Part shown: positions 8,963-18,186 of the stretch, one piece after another
Position numbering within the stretch: position 1 is the first letter of the stretch
How the letters are laid out: every line of letters starts with the position of its first letter
NCBI GenBank assembly: GCA_021373255.1
Contig: JAJFTD010000115.1
Coordinates: forward strand, 1-34,137
Source of the DNA: a bacterium
GTDB taxonomy: Bacteria; Armatimonadota; UBA5829
DNA: 34,137 bases
Direction of reading: 5' to 3'
Made by a program: the position numbers and the translations under genes
The notes under the pieces: generated by a model
Database searches by the model: none
The model's input: only the letters and a program-made list of their open reading frames with translations
What the model was told of the DNA's origin: nothing

Positions 8963-10120
8963 ATGGAAGCGGGTCATTCGCTGCTATACCTGATAGTAAT
9001 AATAGCGGCAGCAAAACTAGGTGGAGAAATATCTGAACGTATCCGATTGCCGGCTACATTGGGCGAGCTTTTGGTGGGTGTTCTGCTGAGCTTTACAAGT
9101 ATCCGGGCGGCTGCTGATGACTCTGCGATCCTGTTTGTGGCTTCCATTGGGATTATACTGCTCCTGTTTGGAATAGGCCTTGAAAGCGGACTTGATGACT
9201 TCATAAGGGTAGGGCGGTCGGCATCTTTGGTTGCAATCATTGGGGTGGTTGTACCGCTTGTCACAGGCTATGTTGTTTCGCTTGCACTGCTTGGGGATTA
9301 TCGCCAGGCACTCTTCCTGGGTGCCACACTCACCGCCACCAGCGTCGGCATCACTGCAAGGGTGTTATCAGATCTCGGCCACATGGGCTCTATAGAAGCA
9401 AAGATCATAATAGGTGCCGCTGTGATCGATGACATACTCGGCCTGCTCGTTCTCTCCACTGTGTTGCAGATTGTCTCAACAGGCACCCTGGAGCCGTCGA
9501 TTATAGCGCGTTCAGCGGGTATCGCGATAGTGTTCCTAGTTGGTGCGGTGTGGATAGGGATACGTTTCGCCGGGATATTCGTTCCAATAGCAAGGAGTCT
9601 GAGAACACATGGGGTGCTCGTCAGCTTTTCATTTCTCTTTTGTATAACTCTTGCTTATATGGCGCAGTTGCTGGGATTGGCCGAAATCATCGGAGCTTTT
9701 GCAGCCGGCCTGGCGTTGGAAACTACTGATGACAGCGTGAAGATCCAGCGCAAGATCAAGCCACTGGAAGACATATTTCTGCCGGTATTCTTCGTGGTAG
9801 TCGGGCTGCAGGTCAGCTTTGCTGGTCTTAATCCAGCTACAGCAGGCGGCAGGCAAGCTATTATCCTTGGGGTCGTGCTTCTGGTGCTTGCGATAGTTGG
9901 AAAGTTAATTTCTGGTTTGGGAGTGCTCAAACCTGGAGCAAACAAACTTGCCATCGGTGTGGGCATGGTCCCTCGTGGTGAGGTCGGATTGATATTTGCC
10001 AGCGTGGGTTTGCGAGAGGGCATTATTAGTGGTAGTGTATACGCTGCTGTAATTTTTGTAGTGTTCATCTCTACATTGATAACCCCCACGTGGCTGAGTC
10101 ACGTATTTTCTCGCCGGTAA
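8963..10120 (+). CDS. CPA2-type Na+(K+)/H+ antiporter
   Basis: 385 residues with about 12 hydrophobic segments and no cytosolic RCK/TrkA domain. The pair of acidic residues in GAAVIDDILGLLVLS is the ion-binding site of the CPA fold; TLTATSVGITARVLSDLG and GMVPRGEVGLIFASVGL are the other conserved blocks (NapA/KefB-like). Expected to exchange cytoplasmic cations for protons in the inner membrane. It follows the NAGPA-like gene by 15 bp; the ribosome site is weak, suggesting translational coupling. Confidence 0.92.
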   Translation: MEAGHSLLYLIVIIAAAKLGGEISERIRLPATLGELLVGVLLSFTSIRAAADDSAILFVASIGIILLLFGIGLESGLDDFIRVGRSASLVAIIGVVVPLVTGYVVSLALLGDYRQALFLGATLTATSVGITARVLSDLGHMGSIEAKIIIGAAVIDDILGLLVLSTVLQIVSTGTLEPSIIARSAGIAIVFLVGAVWIGIRFAGIFVPIARSLRTHGVLVSFSFLFCITLAYMAQLLGLAEIIGAFAAGLALETTDDSVKIQRKIKPLEDIFLPVFFVVVGLQVSFAGLNPATAGGRQAIILGVVLLVLAIVGKLISGLGVLKPGANKLAIGVGMVPRGEVGLIFASVGLREGIISGSVYAAVIFVVFISTLITPTWLSHVFSRR

Positions 10121-10178
10121 TATAGGCAGGTTGCCTATTGACAGTCGTGATAGACTGGAAATGGCGATGGAGTAAACT

Positions 10179-11381
10179 ATGCCATACTACCGGCGAAATC
10201 TATATATTTTATCAGTGACAATATTCCTGGCAGCGGTGAGCTGGAACCAGGTCATGCCGTTTCTTCCACTCTTCCTCAAACAATTGCACGCGAAGGGTAA
10301 TCTGCTGGGTTGGATCAGCATTGTCTTTGCCGCCCAGTCAACTGCAAGTATCATTGCGCAACCATTCTGGGGCAAACTAGGCGACTATTACGGCCGCAAG
10401 GCTATGATCGTGCGTGCAGGTGTGTGCCTGGCTGGGATATACTTTGGAATGAGTTTGTGCACTGCCCCCTGGCAAGTGGCTGTGTGCAGATTTCTAAACG
10501 GCGCGCTCACGGGGTTCATCCCAGGTTCTGTGACCTTGATTGCCACTAATACCCCAGAAGAATACGCTCCCAGGTCTGTAGCTTCGGCTCAGGCAGCCTC
10601 TGCTGCAGGGCTAATAGTTGGTCCGGCTATTGGTGCATTTCTGGCGGAGTTGGTAGGGTATCGTGGATCGATGCAAGTTTCAGGAGCGGCTGTTCTTTTC
10701 TCAACGTTTGTAGTGTGGTGGTTTGTCAAGGAACCGAATAAAGTTAAGCCTATTGAGAAGACCAGCCTTTTGCAAGATATGATCACTGCCCTGCGCTCAC
10801 CGGTGCAATTGGCGATCATGTGGGCACTTATGATTGCGGCGATGTTCGGTGCGGCTATCAGCCCGTATCTTACACTGTATTTGAAAGATATGCGTGCTGC
10901 GGAGTGGATCGTGGGAGTTGTGTTCTCACTTCCGGCTGTGGCGTTTGTAATCAGCGCGCAGGTATGGACTAGATTCGGCGAGCAAAGGGGTTGGGAGCGC
11001 GCCATTCTGATCGGATTGGTCGGTGGCGCGGTTGGATCTGCACTATTAGCGGCAATGCCTGTAGTATGGTTGTTTGGTATTATGTATTTCATAGCCGGGC
11101 TTTGGCTTGCTTCGATATCACCATCTACAGCAGCGATCACATGCACGAGAGTAAACGAAGATTTCCGTGGAAGGGCTTATGGAGTGCAGCAGTCTGCCAG
11201 CACGTTAGGCGCTTTAATTGCCCCGCTTGCAGCCGGGCGTATTGGAGCCGAATTCGGGATCAGATCGATTTTTGTGTTTGTGGCTGTAGTTATGCTAGGC
11301 GGGGCTTTTGTATTCAGGATGCTGATCAGGAGGTATATGTCACTTCGCAAACTGAACAGCGGTCAGGATTGCGAGGCCTAG
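10179..11381 (+). CDS. MFS transporter, drug-efflux type
   Basis: 400 residues, about 12 membrane segments. The loop 2-3 signature is GKLGDYYGRKAMIVRAG (motif A). The N-terminal NQVMPFLPLFLKQL and AQSTASIIAQPFWGKLGD are typical of MdtG/TetA-like proton-driven exporters. Substrate unknown. GGAG lies upstream of the ATG. It follows the antiporter gene by 58 bp with a small inverted repeat (ATAGGCA, 10122-10128 with 10132-10138) between them. Its last 42 bp overlap the 3' end of the minus-strand coiled-coil gene. Confidence 0.9.
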   Translation: MPYYRRNLYILSVTIFLAAVSWNQVMPFLPLFLKQLHAKGNLLGWISIVFAAQSTASIIAQPFWGKLGDYYGRKAMIVRAGVCLAGIYFGMSLCTAPWQVAVCRFLNGALTGFIPGSVTLIATNTPEEYAPRSVASAQAASAAGLIVGPAIGAFLAELVGYRGSMQVSGAAVLFSTFVVWWFVKEPNKVKPIEKTSLLQDMITALRSPVQLAIMWALMIAAMFGAAISPYLTLYLKDMRAAEWIVGVVFSLPAVAFVISAQVWTRFGEQRGWERAILIGLVGGAVGSALLAAMPVVWLFGIMYFIAGLWLASISPSTAAITCTRVNEDFRGRAYGVQQSASTLGALIAPLAAGRIGAEFGIRSIFVFVAVVMLGGAFVFRMLIRRYMSLRKLNSGQDCEA

Positions 11382-12206
11382 CGCGCCCTGTTTAGGTGTC
11401 TTTTTGATGCTTCTAGCCATCTCAAGTGTTGTATCGCTCATCTGCCTTGATGTCTGGTTCATTTCCTGCATAGACGATGTAAGCTGTGGAATACTCTCGC
11501 TGAGTGGTTGAAGCATAGCGAATGCGTTTTCAAGGGTTGTGTTGGTCTTGTCCAGCGTTGGCTTCATTTCTTGCAGAGTTGAGAACTGGTTGTTCATTGA
11601 GTGCAGCAGCAAGCGCATTTCATCAAGCCCACCACCGACTTTGTCTATACCCGTTGTCACCTGGCCAACACCTGTGGCAGTCTTATCAAGGCTTGAACTT
11701 GTCTTAGCAAGGAGTTGTTGAACTCCTCCTATAGAAGGCAGTGCCCCAGCCATCTTATCCATTGTGCCGGTCATCCTGGTCATCTCGGAGTGCATTCCAT
11801 CGACGCTCCGGCCTAACGTGCCTATCTGTGCTGCTGAGTCTACCATACATTGATTCGCGCCAATAAGTCTTTGATTTGTTATCTCTAGCTTATGGTCCAT
11901 CCCCTTGGATACGGCAAGCGCGTCCTGCCCCGTCTTTGCGAGCATTGGAACATAACGCATATACTTTTCCATTTTATCAATTCGTAAGTTCGCTTGATCA
12001 AGAATTTCAAGTTTACCAGAGAGTTTACCGACATCGCGAGACAGCTTGTCAAATTTATCCAACTTAGCTGATGCCTGCTTAAATTCGCCTACTACAGTCT
12101 GGAGCAAATACAGAGCGTATATTACTCCAAAGATCACCACCAATGCGGCAATTTTCTCTATTGTAACAGCCGGTGCTGTGTGGCTGTGGACTTTATCAAT
12201 ATTCAT
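11340..12206 (-). CDS. Membrane-anchored coiled-coil protein of unknown function
   Basis: 288 residues. A single hydrophobic segment at about 15-37 (IEKIAALVVIFGVIYALYLL) is followed by some 225 residues of polar heptad-like sequence rich in M, L, T, S, Q and G, with repeated short units (TSSSLDKTATGVGQVTTGID, MKPTLDKTNTTLENAF). A short hydrophobic C-terminus ends the protein. It looks like a signal-transducer or tape-like rod, but no HAMP or MCP signature can be seen. GGAG is spaced seven bases before the ATG; the start overlaps the end of the SRPBCC gene by 11 bp, so the two are translationally coupled. Its 3' end overlaps the MFS gene on the other strand by 42 bp. Confidence 0.7.
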   Translation of the reverse strand: MNIDKVHSHTAPAVTIEKIAALVVIFGVIYALYLLQTVVGEFKQASAKLDKFDKLSRDVGKLSGKLEILDQANLRIDKMEKYMRYVPMLAKTGQDALAVSKGMDHKLEITNQRLIGANQCMVDSAAQIGTLGRSVDGMHSEMTRMTGTMDKMAGALPSIGGVQQLLAKTSSSLDKTATGVGQVTTGIDKVGGGLDEMRLLLHSMNNQFSTLQEMKPTLDKTNTTLENAFAMLQPLSESIPQLTSSMQEMNQTSRQMSDTTLEMARSIKKTPKQGALGLAILTAVQFAK

Positions 12207-12660
12207 CTTCAGACTCCACTATCGTCTTAATCCGACTAAGCGTCATATCCATCAGGCCCTTGATAAGGTATCTACGGACAATACACCGTCCGGGTAGTGT
12301 GCGAACTATAGGATATGATAATGTCAGTATGTGAGTAACACTAACACGCACGCCATCTCCCATGGGTTCAATACGCCATTCTACGTATATCCCCCGTGTA
12401 GGCCCGCCTACGTGCCGGTAGTATACCCTTCGTTCACCTGCATCAAGCCTTTGCACAGCCGTGCACCACACAGGTATGCGCCCTCGCATAGCCGACATTT
12501 CCACGAGCCGACCACCATCTTTCATACCCTTAACAGTGACTGACCGATAGTGTGGCAATATTAGAGGCCACCGTTCTATATCCGCCACCACATTCAATAT
12601 TATGTCCGGGTCGGCGTGCATAATAGTCTCATCAAAAGTACGGGTGCAGAGCCTTGTCAT
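12196..12660 (-). CDS. SRPBCC/START-like protein (polyketide cyclase/COQ10 family)
   Basis: 154 residues. DPDIILNVVADIERWPLILP near the N-terminus, a central set of beta strands (VYYRHVGGPTRGIYVEWRIE, GVRVSVTHIL) and a long C-terminal helix (GLMDMTLSRIKTIVESE) match the hydrophobic-cavity fold of COQ10-like and aromatase/cyclase proteins. These bind lipids, quinones or polyketides; no polyketide genes are nearby, so lipid or quinone binding is more likely. It is coupled to the coiled-coil membrane protein by an 11-bp overlap, suggesting a joint role at the membrane. Confidence 0.8.
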   Translation of the reverse strand: MTRLCTRTFDETIMHADPDIILNVVADIERWPLILPHYRSVTVKGMKDGGRLVEMSAMRGRIPVWCTAVQRLDAGERRVYYRHVGGPTRGIYVEWRIEPMGDGVRVSVTHILTLSYPIVRTLPGRCIVRRYLIKGLMDMTLSRIKTIVESEDEY

Positions 12661-12772
12661 GCCTAAAGCACCTGCCTATTGATGTTGATGTAGGTTGGAA
12701 GAAGATATGAGAGGATGATATATACTATAGCTCTAGTGGATCGTTTGATTTGAAAATAGCCATTGCCTGTTA

Positions 12773-12877
12773 TTTTGGGAAACACTTTTCCCGAAATCTC
12801 CGTGCGTCCGGCTCTCGCGGTTCTTTCAGAACCACTGTCGCCCGAGGGGCGGTATCGGGAAAAGGGTTTCCCGATAC
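12773..12877. other. Array of four hairpins in a 378-bp gene-free stretch
   Basis: Between 12661 and 13038 I see no convincing gene. Four back-to-back hairpins lie at 12773-12796 (10-bp stem, one G-U), 12819-12833 (GGTTCT/AGAACC), 12839-12851 (CGCCC/GGGCG) and 12852-12877 (GTATCGGGAAA with its exact complement around AGGG). The first and last share GGGAAA/TTTCCC stems. This could be a structured RNA in the leader of the SRPBCC gene, a REP/BIME-like repeat, or a small non-autonomous element. Confidence 0.5.
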
Positions 12878-13038
12878 AACCTATAGACTTGTGAAATGAC
12901 ATCCCCACACAATAGTCGTGCAAGAATGTAGAGGTTTGTATTAGCCGGTTAAGGTTGAGAAGAAAGTTCATTGCACCCCGCCACCCACAGGTTTCTATAC
13001 CCGTGAAGGCGTTGTGTTAACAAACATTCAGCATTAAT

Positions 13039-16000
13039 CTATGCGGCGAACAGGCCCGCGTCCCACATGGAGTCACACAGTGTGTCTGTGAAGCTGCCTA
13101 CCGGCATTGGACGTCCTATGAAGTAACCCTGTACCTGGTCACATTCTATCGACCGCAGGAATTCTAATTGTTCCAGTGTTTCCACGCCTTCAGCAACTAC
13201 TTCCAGTTTCATAGAATGAGCCATAGCAACCACAGCGCTGGCGATTGCGGCATCGTCGGGGTTGGCGGTGATGTCTTTTACGAATGATTGGTCTATCTTA
13301 ACAGCGTCAATTGGCAGTTTCTTGAGATAGCTCAGGGATGAATAACCCGTGCCAAAGTCGTCAATGGAGATCCGCACTCCCATCGACTTAAGTTGATTCA
13401 GGAATGACGACGCAAGATCAGGATTCTTAACTAACATACTTTCAGTAATCTCAAGTTCAAGATACATTGGGTCAAGCCCAGTTGTGTCCAGTGCATTCTT
13501 CACCGATTCTATTAGATCCCTGTCCTGGAACTGCCGCGCGGATATATTTACAGAGATCCCGATTGCAGGGAATCCCTGGTCCTGCCATGCTTTGTTTTGA
13601 GCACAAGCGGTGCGCAAAACCCAGTCGCTTATCGGCAGTATAAGGCCGCATTCCTCAGCTAGCGGTATAAACTGTGCAGGAGAAACCATACCAATGTTAG
13701 GATGCTTCCACCTGATAAGGGCCTCGGCACCGAGGGTCATTCCCGTGTCAAGTTGAACCTTCTGCTGATAATAAAGCATCAGTTCTTCTCTTTCAATAGC
13801 CCTGCGCAGGTTTGTTTCCAGAGTCATCTTCTCCATAGCCGCGGAATTGAGCCCTTTGGTATAGAACTGGAAGTTGTTCCTGCCCTGTTCTTTGGCACGG
13901 TACATCGCGGTGTCCGCACTCTTCACAAGCGTTTCCACATCCAAACCGTCACATGGATATGTGCTGATGCCCATACTAGGCGAGACAAACATCTCATGCC
14001 CATCAATTAAAAAGGGTTCAGAGAATGACTGCAGTACTCTTTGCGCCGCAATTGCAGTGTCCTCCGGCTTTGTTATATCCGACACTATGACTGTGAACTC
14101 ATCTCCACCCATCCTGGCGAGTGTATCACCTTGCCTAATGTACCCCGCTAATCGATGAGCAACCTCTTTTAGGAGCATATCGCCTACGTTGTGTCCCAGT
14201 GAATCGTTAATAAACTTGAACCTGTCGAGGTCGATAAATATAACTGCCAGCATTTCATCATTTTTCTGCACATGTGCAAGCCTGTGTGTGAGCCTGTCAC
14301 TGAATAGAAGCCTGTTCGGAAGACCAGTGAGCGGATCGTGGTAAGCAAGGAAGTCGAGTCTTTCTTCATAAACTTTCTTATCTGTGATGTCACGCTTGAT
14401 AGCTACAAAATGTTCAATAGAGCCATTGATACTCCTGACAGGAGTGATTGTCATGTCCTCGGTGTAGTAGCTCCCATCTTTGCGCCGGTTAGTCACTTCG
14501 CCGTGCCATGTATTACCTTGATTGATAGTTTTCCAGAGGTCGGAGTAGAAGTCGCCACCTTGTTTTCCAGACTTTAATACATTCGGCTTATGTCCAGCAG
14601 CTTCCTGGAAACTATAACCGGTTTGCCGTTCAAAGGCGGGGTTTACAAACTCAATCATGCCTTTAGCATTGGTAATTACAATCTGATCGCTGGTGGCATT
14701 CATCGCTGATGTTTGAATGCGAAGGAGCTTTTCAGCACGTTTTTGCTCAGTTACATCCTCGATGCATAACAGGACTAATCGTTTACCATCTATGTAAAAG
14801 AGTGCGGTAGTGAGGAACACATCCATCTCACGTAATTGACCATTAGCGTTGATAGCTATTGTCGCATTTATTCGTTCGCTGTTGAATCCCGTCTCCAGTA
14901 TGTTTGCCACAGCCAAATGGATCTTGCATTCTGTGCAAGCCATTCCAGATCCACAGCCTGTTGGGCCATCGTTTACGTGAACACAACTTAGTGCGTTTCC
15001 ATATGCGAGACCGATAAGTTCATTGGGCTCAACTTGAGTAATTCTACCAACGTTCAGGTTCGCTTTATGGACTTTACATTCATCATCAACAAGAAGAAGC
15101 GTGCCGGGAGCATTGTAGAATATGGCAGCCAATTCAGATTGGCTTTCATTCAGATCGTCTTCCATCTGCTTCCGCTGCACAGCAAGAGCGTATAGTGACG
15201 CCAGCCGCGCAACCACATCCATATCATGTTCGGTATAATCACGCCCTGGGTTCGCAAGGGCAATAAGCCCCACCAATCGATCTCTTGTGAGTGCCGGGAA
15301 CGCAAGGAGCTTTTCTATCGGGATATGGCCTTTTGGCACACCAACTGAGCGTTCATCCGTGGATGGTGAGTTTGATAATACCGGCTTTCTATTCTTAAGA
15401 ACCCATCCCCATAAGTTGTTGAACGATTTGAACCTGATATCCTTATCCGGTATCTGGCATGTATCCCATACGCTCTGGGACATTGTAGATGAAACCAATG
15501 TTCCATCCGTCGGGTCCATGTAGCCTACGAATCCAAAATCGCTGCCTGTAAGTGATTGCCCATGTTTGAGTACCAGGTCTGAAATTTCGTCAACACTTGC
15601 AGATGCGAGAAGTGCCTCTGATAACTCGGCGAGAGCTGAGTCTTCTCTAGCCTTTCTTGCCAATTCTTCGAGCGCGCTTCGTCGCACCGTAATATCCTCA
15701 CCTGAGCACAGTGTGCTGCATATCCGGCCAGCCTCATCACGTATAATGGTGTTGTGCCAGGCAATTACACGTTGTTCACCGCTTTCCGTGATTACGGAAC
15801 TCTCGTAATAATCAACCATTTCCAGCTCGCCTGATAAAAGGCGAGTATATGATCTCTTTACTTGTTCTCTAATATCTTCAGGCACGAATCTATCGAACCA
15901 GTTGGCTCCTATAATTTCATCCTTTTTGCATCCGAGAACCTCACGGCCCAGCTTATTCATCATCTGAATGAGCCCATTAGTATCAATGACGATCATTATA

Positions 16001-16560
16001 ACCTTGGCTGCATCGAGGTAAGTCTGTGCTCTTACTTTTTGCTCACGAAGAGCATCGGCTGTAGCTCTTTCCTCGGAAACATCGGTCCAGATAGATGCGA
16101 TGCTTTCTACATTACCTTCCAGGCCAAATACAGGATTGAGCACTACATACCAGGTAACTTTGATCCCATTAGGTTTAATGCAATCGGCCTCAAACCCACA
16201 TTGAGCGCCTTCAAGGACAAGATGTAATGCATTTTCAACGATTGGCCTGGTTGGCAGTGGCCATGAATCGACAAAGCGTTTACCGATCACATCGCTCTCG
16301 CGCCACCCCATGCGACGTAAGCATGCTGGGTTTATACTGAGGTAGTGCCCATTGCGATCAAATGCAGCTACACCATTCGGGGAGCCATCCATGAGTCCCT
16401 TATAGTGTGATTCTGAGCTTATGATACGTGAGCGAAGCCTGGAAAGGTAGATGTTGGTGATTATGGCAACAATCATACAGCACGATAACAACGCACCGCC
16501 AACGAACAGGCAATGCATATACGTGAGCTGGATAGAGTGCCATTGGAGGAGATTACACAA
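13039..16560 (-). CDS. Membrane PAS-PAS-GAF-PAS-PAS-GGDEF-EAL cyclic-di-GMP enzyme
   Basis: 1173 residues. One membrane segment (~17-39) and then PAS (~50-165), PAS (~178-292), GAF (~305-460), PAS (~470-605), PAS (~615-730), GGDEF (~733-905) and EAL (~918-1165). The cyclase motif GGDEF is intact at 818-822, with the product-inhibition RxxD site at 809-812. The phosphodiesterase domain keeps EAL (946-948), SVNISARQF, LEITES, IDDFGTGYSSL, VKIDQSF and AEGVE, so both activities look possible. The third PAS domain carries a Cys cluster (C526, H528, C536, C542, C545). The frame starts at TTG 16560; ATG at 16518 is the alternative, and neither has a clear ribosome site. It is a single gene. Confidence 0.93.
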   Translation of the reverse strand: MCNLLQWHSIQLTYMHCLFVGGALLSCCMIVAIITNIYLSRLRSRIISSESHYKGLMDGSPNGVAAFDRNGHYLSINPACLRRMGWRESDVIGKRFVDSWPLPTRPIVENALHLVLEGAQCGFEADCIKPNGIKVTWYVVLNPVFGLEGNVESIASIWTDVSEERATADALREQKVRAQTYLDAAKVIMIVIDTNGLIQMMNKLGREVLGCKKDEIIGANWFDRFVPEDIREQVKRSYTRLLSGELEMVDYYESSVITESGEQRVIAWHNTIIRDEAGRICSTLCSGEDITVRRSALEELARKAREDSALAELSEALLASASVDEISDLVLKHGQSLTGSDFGFVGYMDPTDGTLVSSTMSQSVWDTCQIPDKDIRFKSFNNLWGWVLKNRKPVLSNSPSTDERSVGVPKGHIPIEKLLAFPALTRDRLVGLIALANPGRDYTEHDMDVVARLASLYALAVQRKQMEDDLNESQSELAAIFYNAPGTLLLVDDECKVHKANLNVGRITQVEPNELIGLAYGNALSCVHVNDGPTGCGSGMACTECKIHLAVANILETGFNSERINATIAINANGQLREMDVFLTTALFYIDGKRLVLLCIEDVTEQKRAEKLLRIQTSAMNATSDQIVITNAKGMIEFVNPAFERQTGYSFQEAAGHKPNVLKSGKQGGDFYSDLWKTINQGNTWHGEVTNRRKDGSYYTEDMTITPVRSINGSIEHFVAIKRDITDKKVYEERLDFLAYHDPLTGLPNRLLFSDRLTHRLAHVQKNDEMLAVIFIDLDRFKFINDSLGHNVGDMLLKEVAHRLAGYIRQGDTLARMGGDEFTVIVSDITKPEDTAIAAQRVLQSFSEPFLIDGHEMFVSPSMGISTYPCDGLDVETLVKSADTAMYRAKEQGRNNFQFYTKGLNSAAMEKMTLETNLRRAIEREELMLYYQQKVQLDTGMTLGAEALIRWKHPNIGMVSPAQFIPLAEECGLILPISDWVLRTACAQNKAWQDQGFPAIGISVNISARQFQDRDLIESVKNALDTTGLDPMYLELEITESMLVKNPDLASSFLNQLKSMGVRISIDDFGTGYSSLSYLKKLPIDAVKIDQSFVKDITANPDDAAIASAVVAMAHSMKLEVVAEGVETLEQLEFLRSIECDQVQGYFIGRPMPVGSFTDTLCDSMWDAGLFAA

Positions 16561-16666
16561 CTAGACGGATTCCCTTCCGAACAATTTCTATCACTACCAG
16601 TATCGGTATGAAATCCGCTCTTTTTGTAGGTGCAATACCCTGAATTGTCACATTTACGAAACATTG

Positions 16667-16711
16667 AGAGAAAACCCCTACTCGCTGGGATGCCTCAAAG
16701 CGGGTAGGGGT
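16667..16711 (-). terminator. Intrinsic terminator of the CHAT-sigma-anti-sigma operon
   Basis: Arms 16674-16685 and 16700-16711 form a 12-bp stem with one G-U pair. Read on the minus strand, the hairpin is followed by TTTTCTCT. It lies 28 bp past the anti-sigma stop codon and separates this operon from the GGDEF-EAL gene. Confidence 0.75.
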
Positions 16712-16738
16712 ATCTACTTTTATATATAGCTGATGGGA

Positions 16739-18097
16739 TTACTGGCTGATTCCAGCGGCACCGTAGAGAAGTTTCTTAGCAAGGTCAGAGTGTCTGTTAG
16801 CTCTGCGAAGTGCTCTGTACTCCTGTTGTGCTTCATCAGTAAGCCCGGCTGATTCATATGCCACACCAAGCGCCAGATGCGAACCAGGAAGACTATTTTT
16901 CACTTTAGCTATCAATCTTGAGTCTTCGTCTGAAATCACTCTAAACTTCGCTGGTGTTGATTCAGCCCAGGAATCACTCTCGCTAAATCTGACTCCAACA
17001 CGCCACGTATATACCTGGCCTCGCTGAAGTGGTTGAGACGGGGTGAATGAAGCTGCCTGGGTGACTTCGTCCACTACTACTCGCCCGGCACTATCATAAA
17101 CTCTGACCCTGTAAGACTCAGCAAGGTCAACACTTTTCCACACCAGGCCAGGTCTATTGCTCATCAAAACTTTGCCTTTAGGGCCGACAAGTTTGGGTGC
17201 AGTTGGAAGAGGGCTGAAATCGCCTCCGCCTCTTGTTGCGATTGAAGCCATAGCCATCTGAACCGGTTTGTCAAGTTTGATCTTGCCTGTGCGGAGTTTC
17301 TCATCAATCGCAGCAGCCACACGGGCCTCAAGTGCTGTTCTTACGGGCTGTCCATTTGCATTGGCCATAGCTAACTTGCCATTTTGCTGTATAACTTTGT
17401 AAGAACCATCACTAAGCATGGTTTTAGCAGTAGGCTTAACCGTATTCGGGTTTTCTGCAACCATACTCGGTTTTGGTGTGACAGGATTTGGTGTTAATTC
17501 AGGTGTTGGCTGAACCCCTACCGTCGCAGGTTGAGGCTTCGTAGACGGCGCAGTTGTCGTAGCCCCCGGCATTGAATGCTCAACAGCCGTTGGGTTCACT
17601 GCAACAGACACAGGTGCTTTTGAGACGGCATGCATATTGGTTATGCCGAATGCAATAACAGCCAGAACAGCCGCACCAGTTACGCCAGCAAGCGTTCTCT
17701 TCCAGATTCTGATGCCATGCCTCTCGTGATGTTTGCTCATTCCCGGCCGCACGATAACATTCTGCCGCATTGTCGCATGAGATCTCAACTCTCTTATCCG
17801 GTCAATATCTCTGCAGCACATCTCGCAAAGGTTCGCGTGGGATTCAACTCCGGCACGTTCGTCTAGCGGCAACGCGCCATCCACATACGCTGAAAGCACA
17901 CCATAGTCAGGACAATCCGCTATATCCATTACAGCCGTGCCGAAATCACGTTTGGCGCTGTTGAAACCAGGCAGTTCGCGTAGCTGAGCTTTGCACTCAG
18001 GACATCCAGCGAGGTGTTCGTCAACAGCCAGCAACTGTTCAGGATCCAGTTTGCCTTTTATGAATTGTATTAACTCTTTCTTGTCTATGCACTTCAT
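16739..18097 (-). CDS. Membrane anti-sigma factor with two zinc fingers and large outer domain
   Basis: 452 residues from the ATG at 18097 (GTG 18118 is an alternative, seven codons longer). Two zf-HC2-type fingers follow the H-x3-C-x2-C pattern: H28/C32/C35 and H87/C91/C94, the second with an extra adjacent Cys. These usually hold an ECF sigma factor inactive. A single membrane segment lies at about 135-153. Outside the membrane come a Pro/Thr-rich linker (~165-230), a charged helical part, an Ig/Fn3-like beta domain (~310-400, with YRVRVYDSAGRVVVDEV and YTWRVGVRF) and a TPR-like C-terminus. The gene directly follows the sigma-factor gene. The long linker is a plausible place for regulated cleavage. 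Confidence 0.8.
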   Translation of the reverse strand: MKCIDKKELIQFIKGKLDPEQLLAVDEHLAGCPECKAQLRELPGFNSAKRDFGTAVMDIADCPDYGVLSAYVDGALPLDERAGVESHANLCEMCCRDIDRIRELRSHATMRQNVIVRPGMSKHHERHGIRIWKRTLAGVTGAAVLAVIAFGITNMHAVSKAPVSVAVNPTAVEHSMPGATTTAPSTKPQPATVGVQPTPELTPNPVTPKPSMVAENPNTVKPTAKTMLSDGSYKVIQQNGKLAMANANGQPVRTALEARVAAAIDEKLRTGKIKLDKPVQMAMASIATRGGGDFSPLPTAPKLVGPKGKVLMSNRPGLVWKSVDLAESYRVRVYDSAGRVVVDEVTQAASFTPSQPLQRGQVYTWRVGVRFSESDSWAESTPAKFRVISDEDSRLIAKVKNSLPGSHLALGVAYESAGLTDEAQQEYRALRRANRHSDLAKKLLYGAAGISQ

Positions 18098-18186
18098 TGT
18101 CTTATACCTGCGCCTCACACGTTAAGCAGACGCAAGGTTCTCCGCCATGTTGCCAATAATGATCTCAACAGAATATAAAAATGTCT

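Noticed and set aside
12773-12877. Intrinsic terminator of the GGDEF-EAL gene
   Set aside because: None of the hairpins is followed by a T-run on the minus strand, and four stems in a row is not a terminator pattern.
12663-12971. 102-codon open frame on the minus strand
   Set aside because: It runs through the four-hairpin array, has no ribosome site and an erratic composition. The conserved-looking structure is at the nucleic-acid level.
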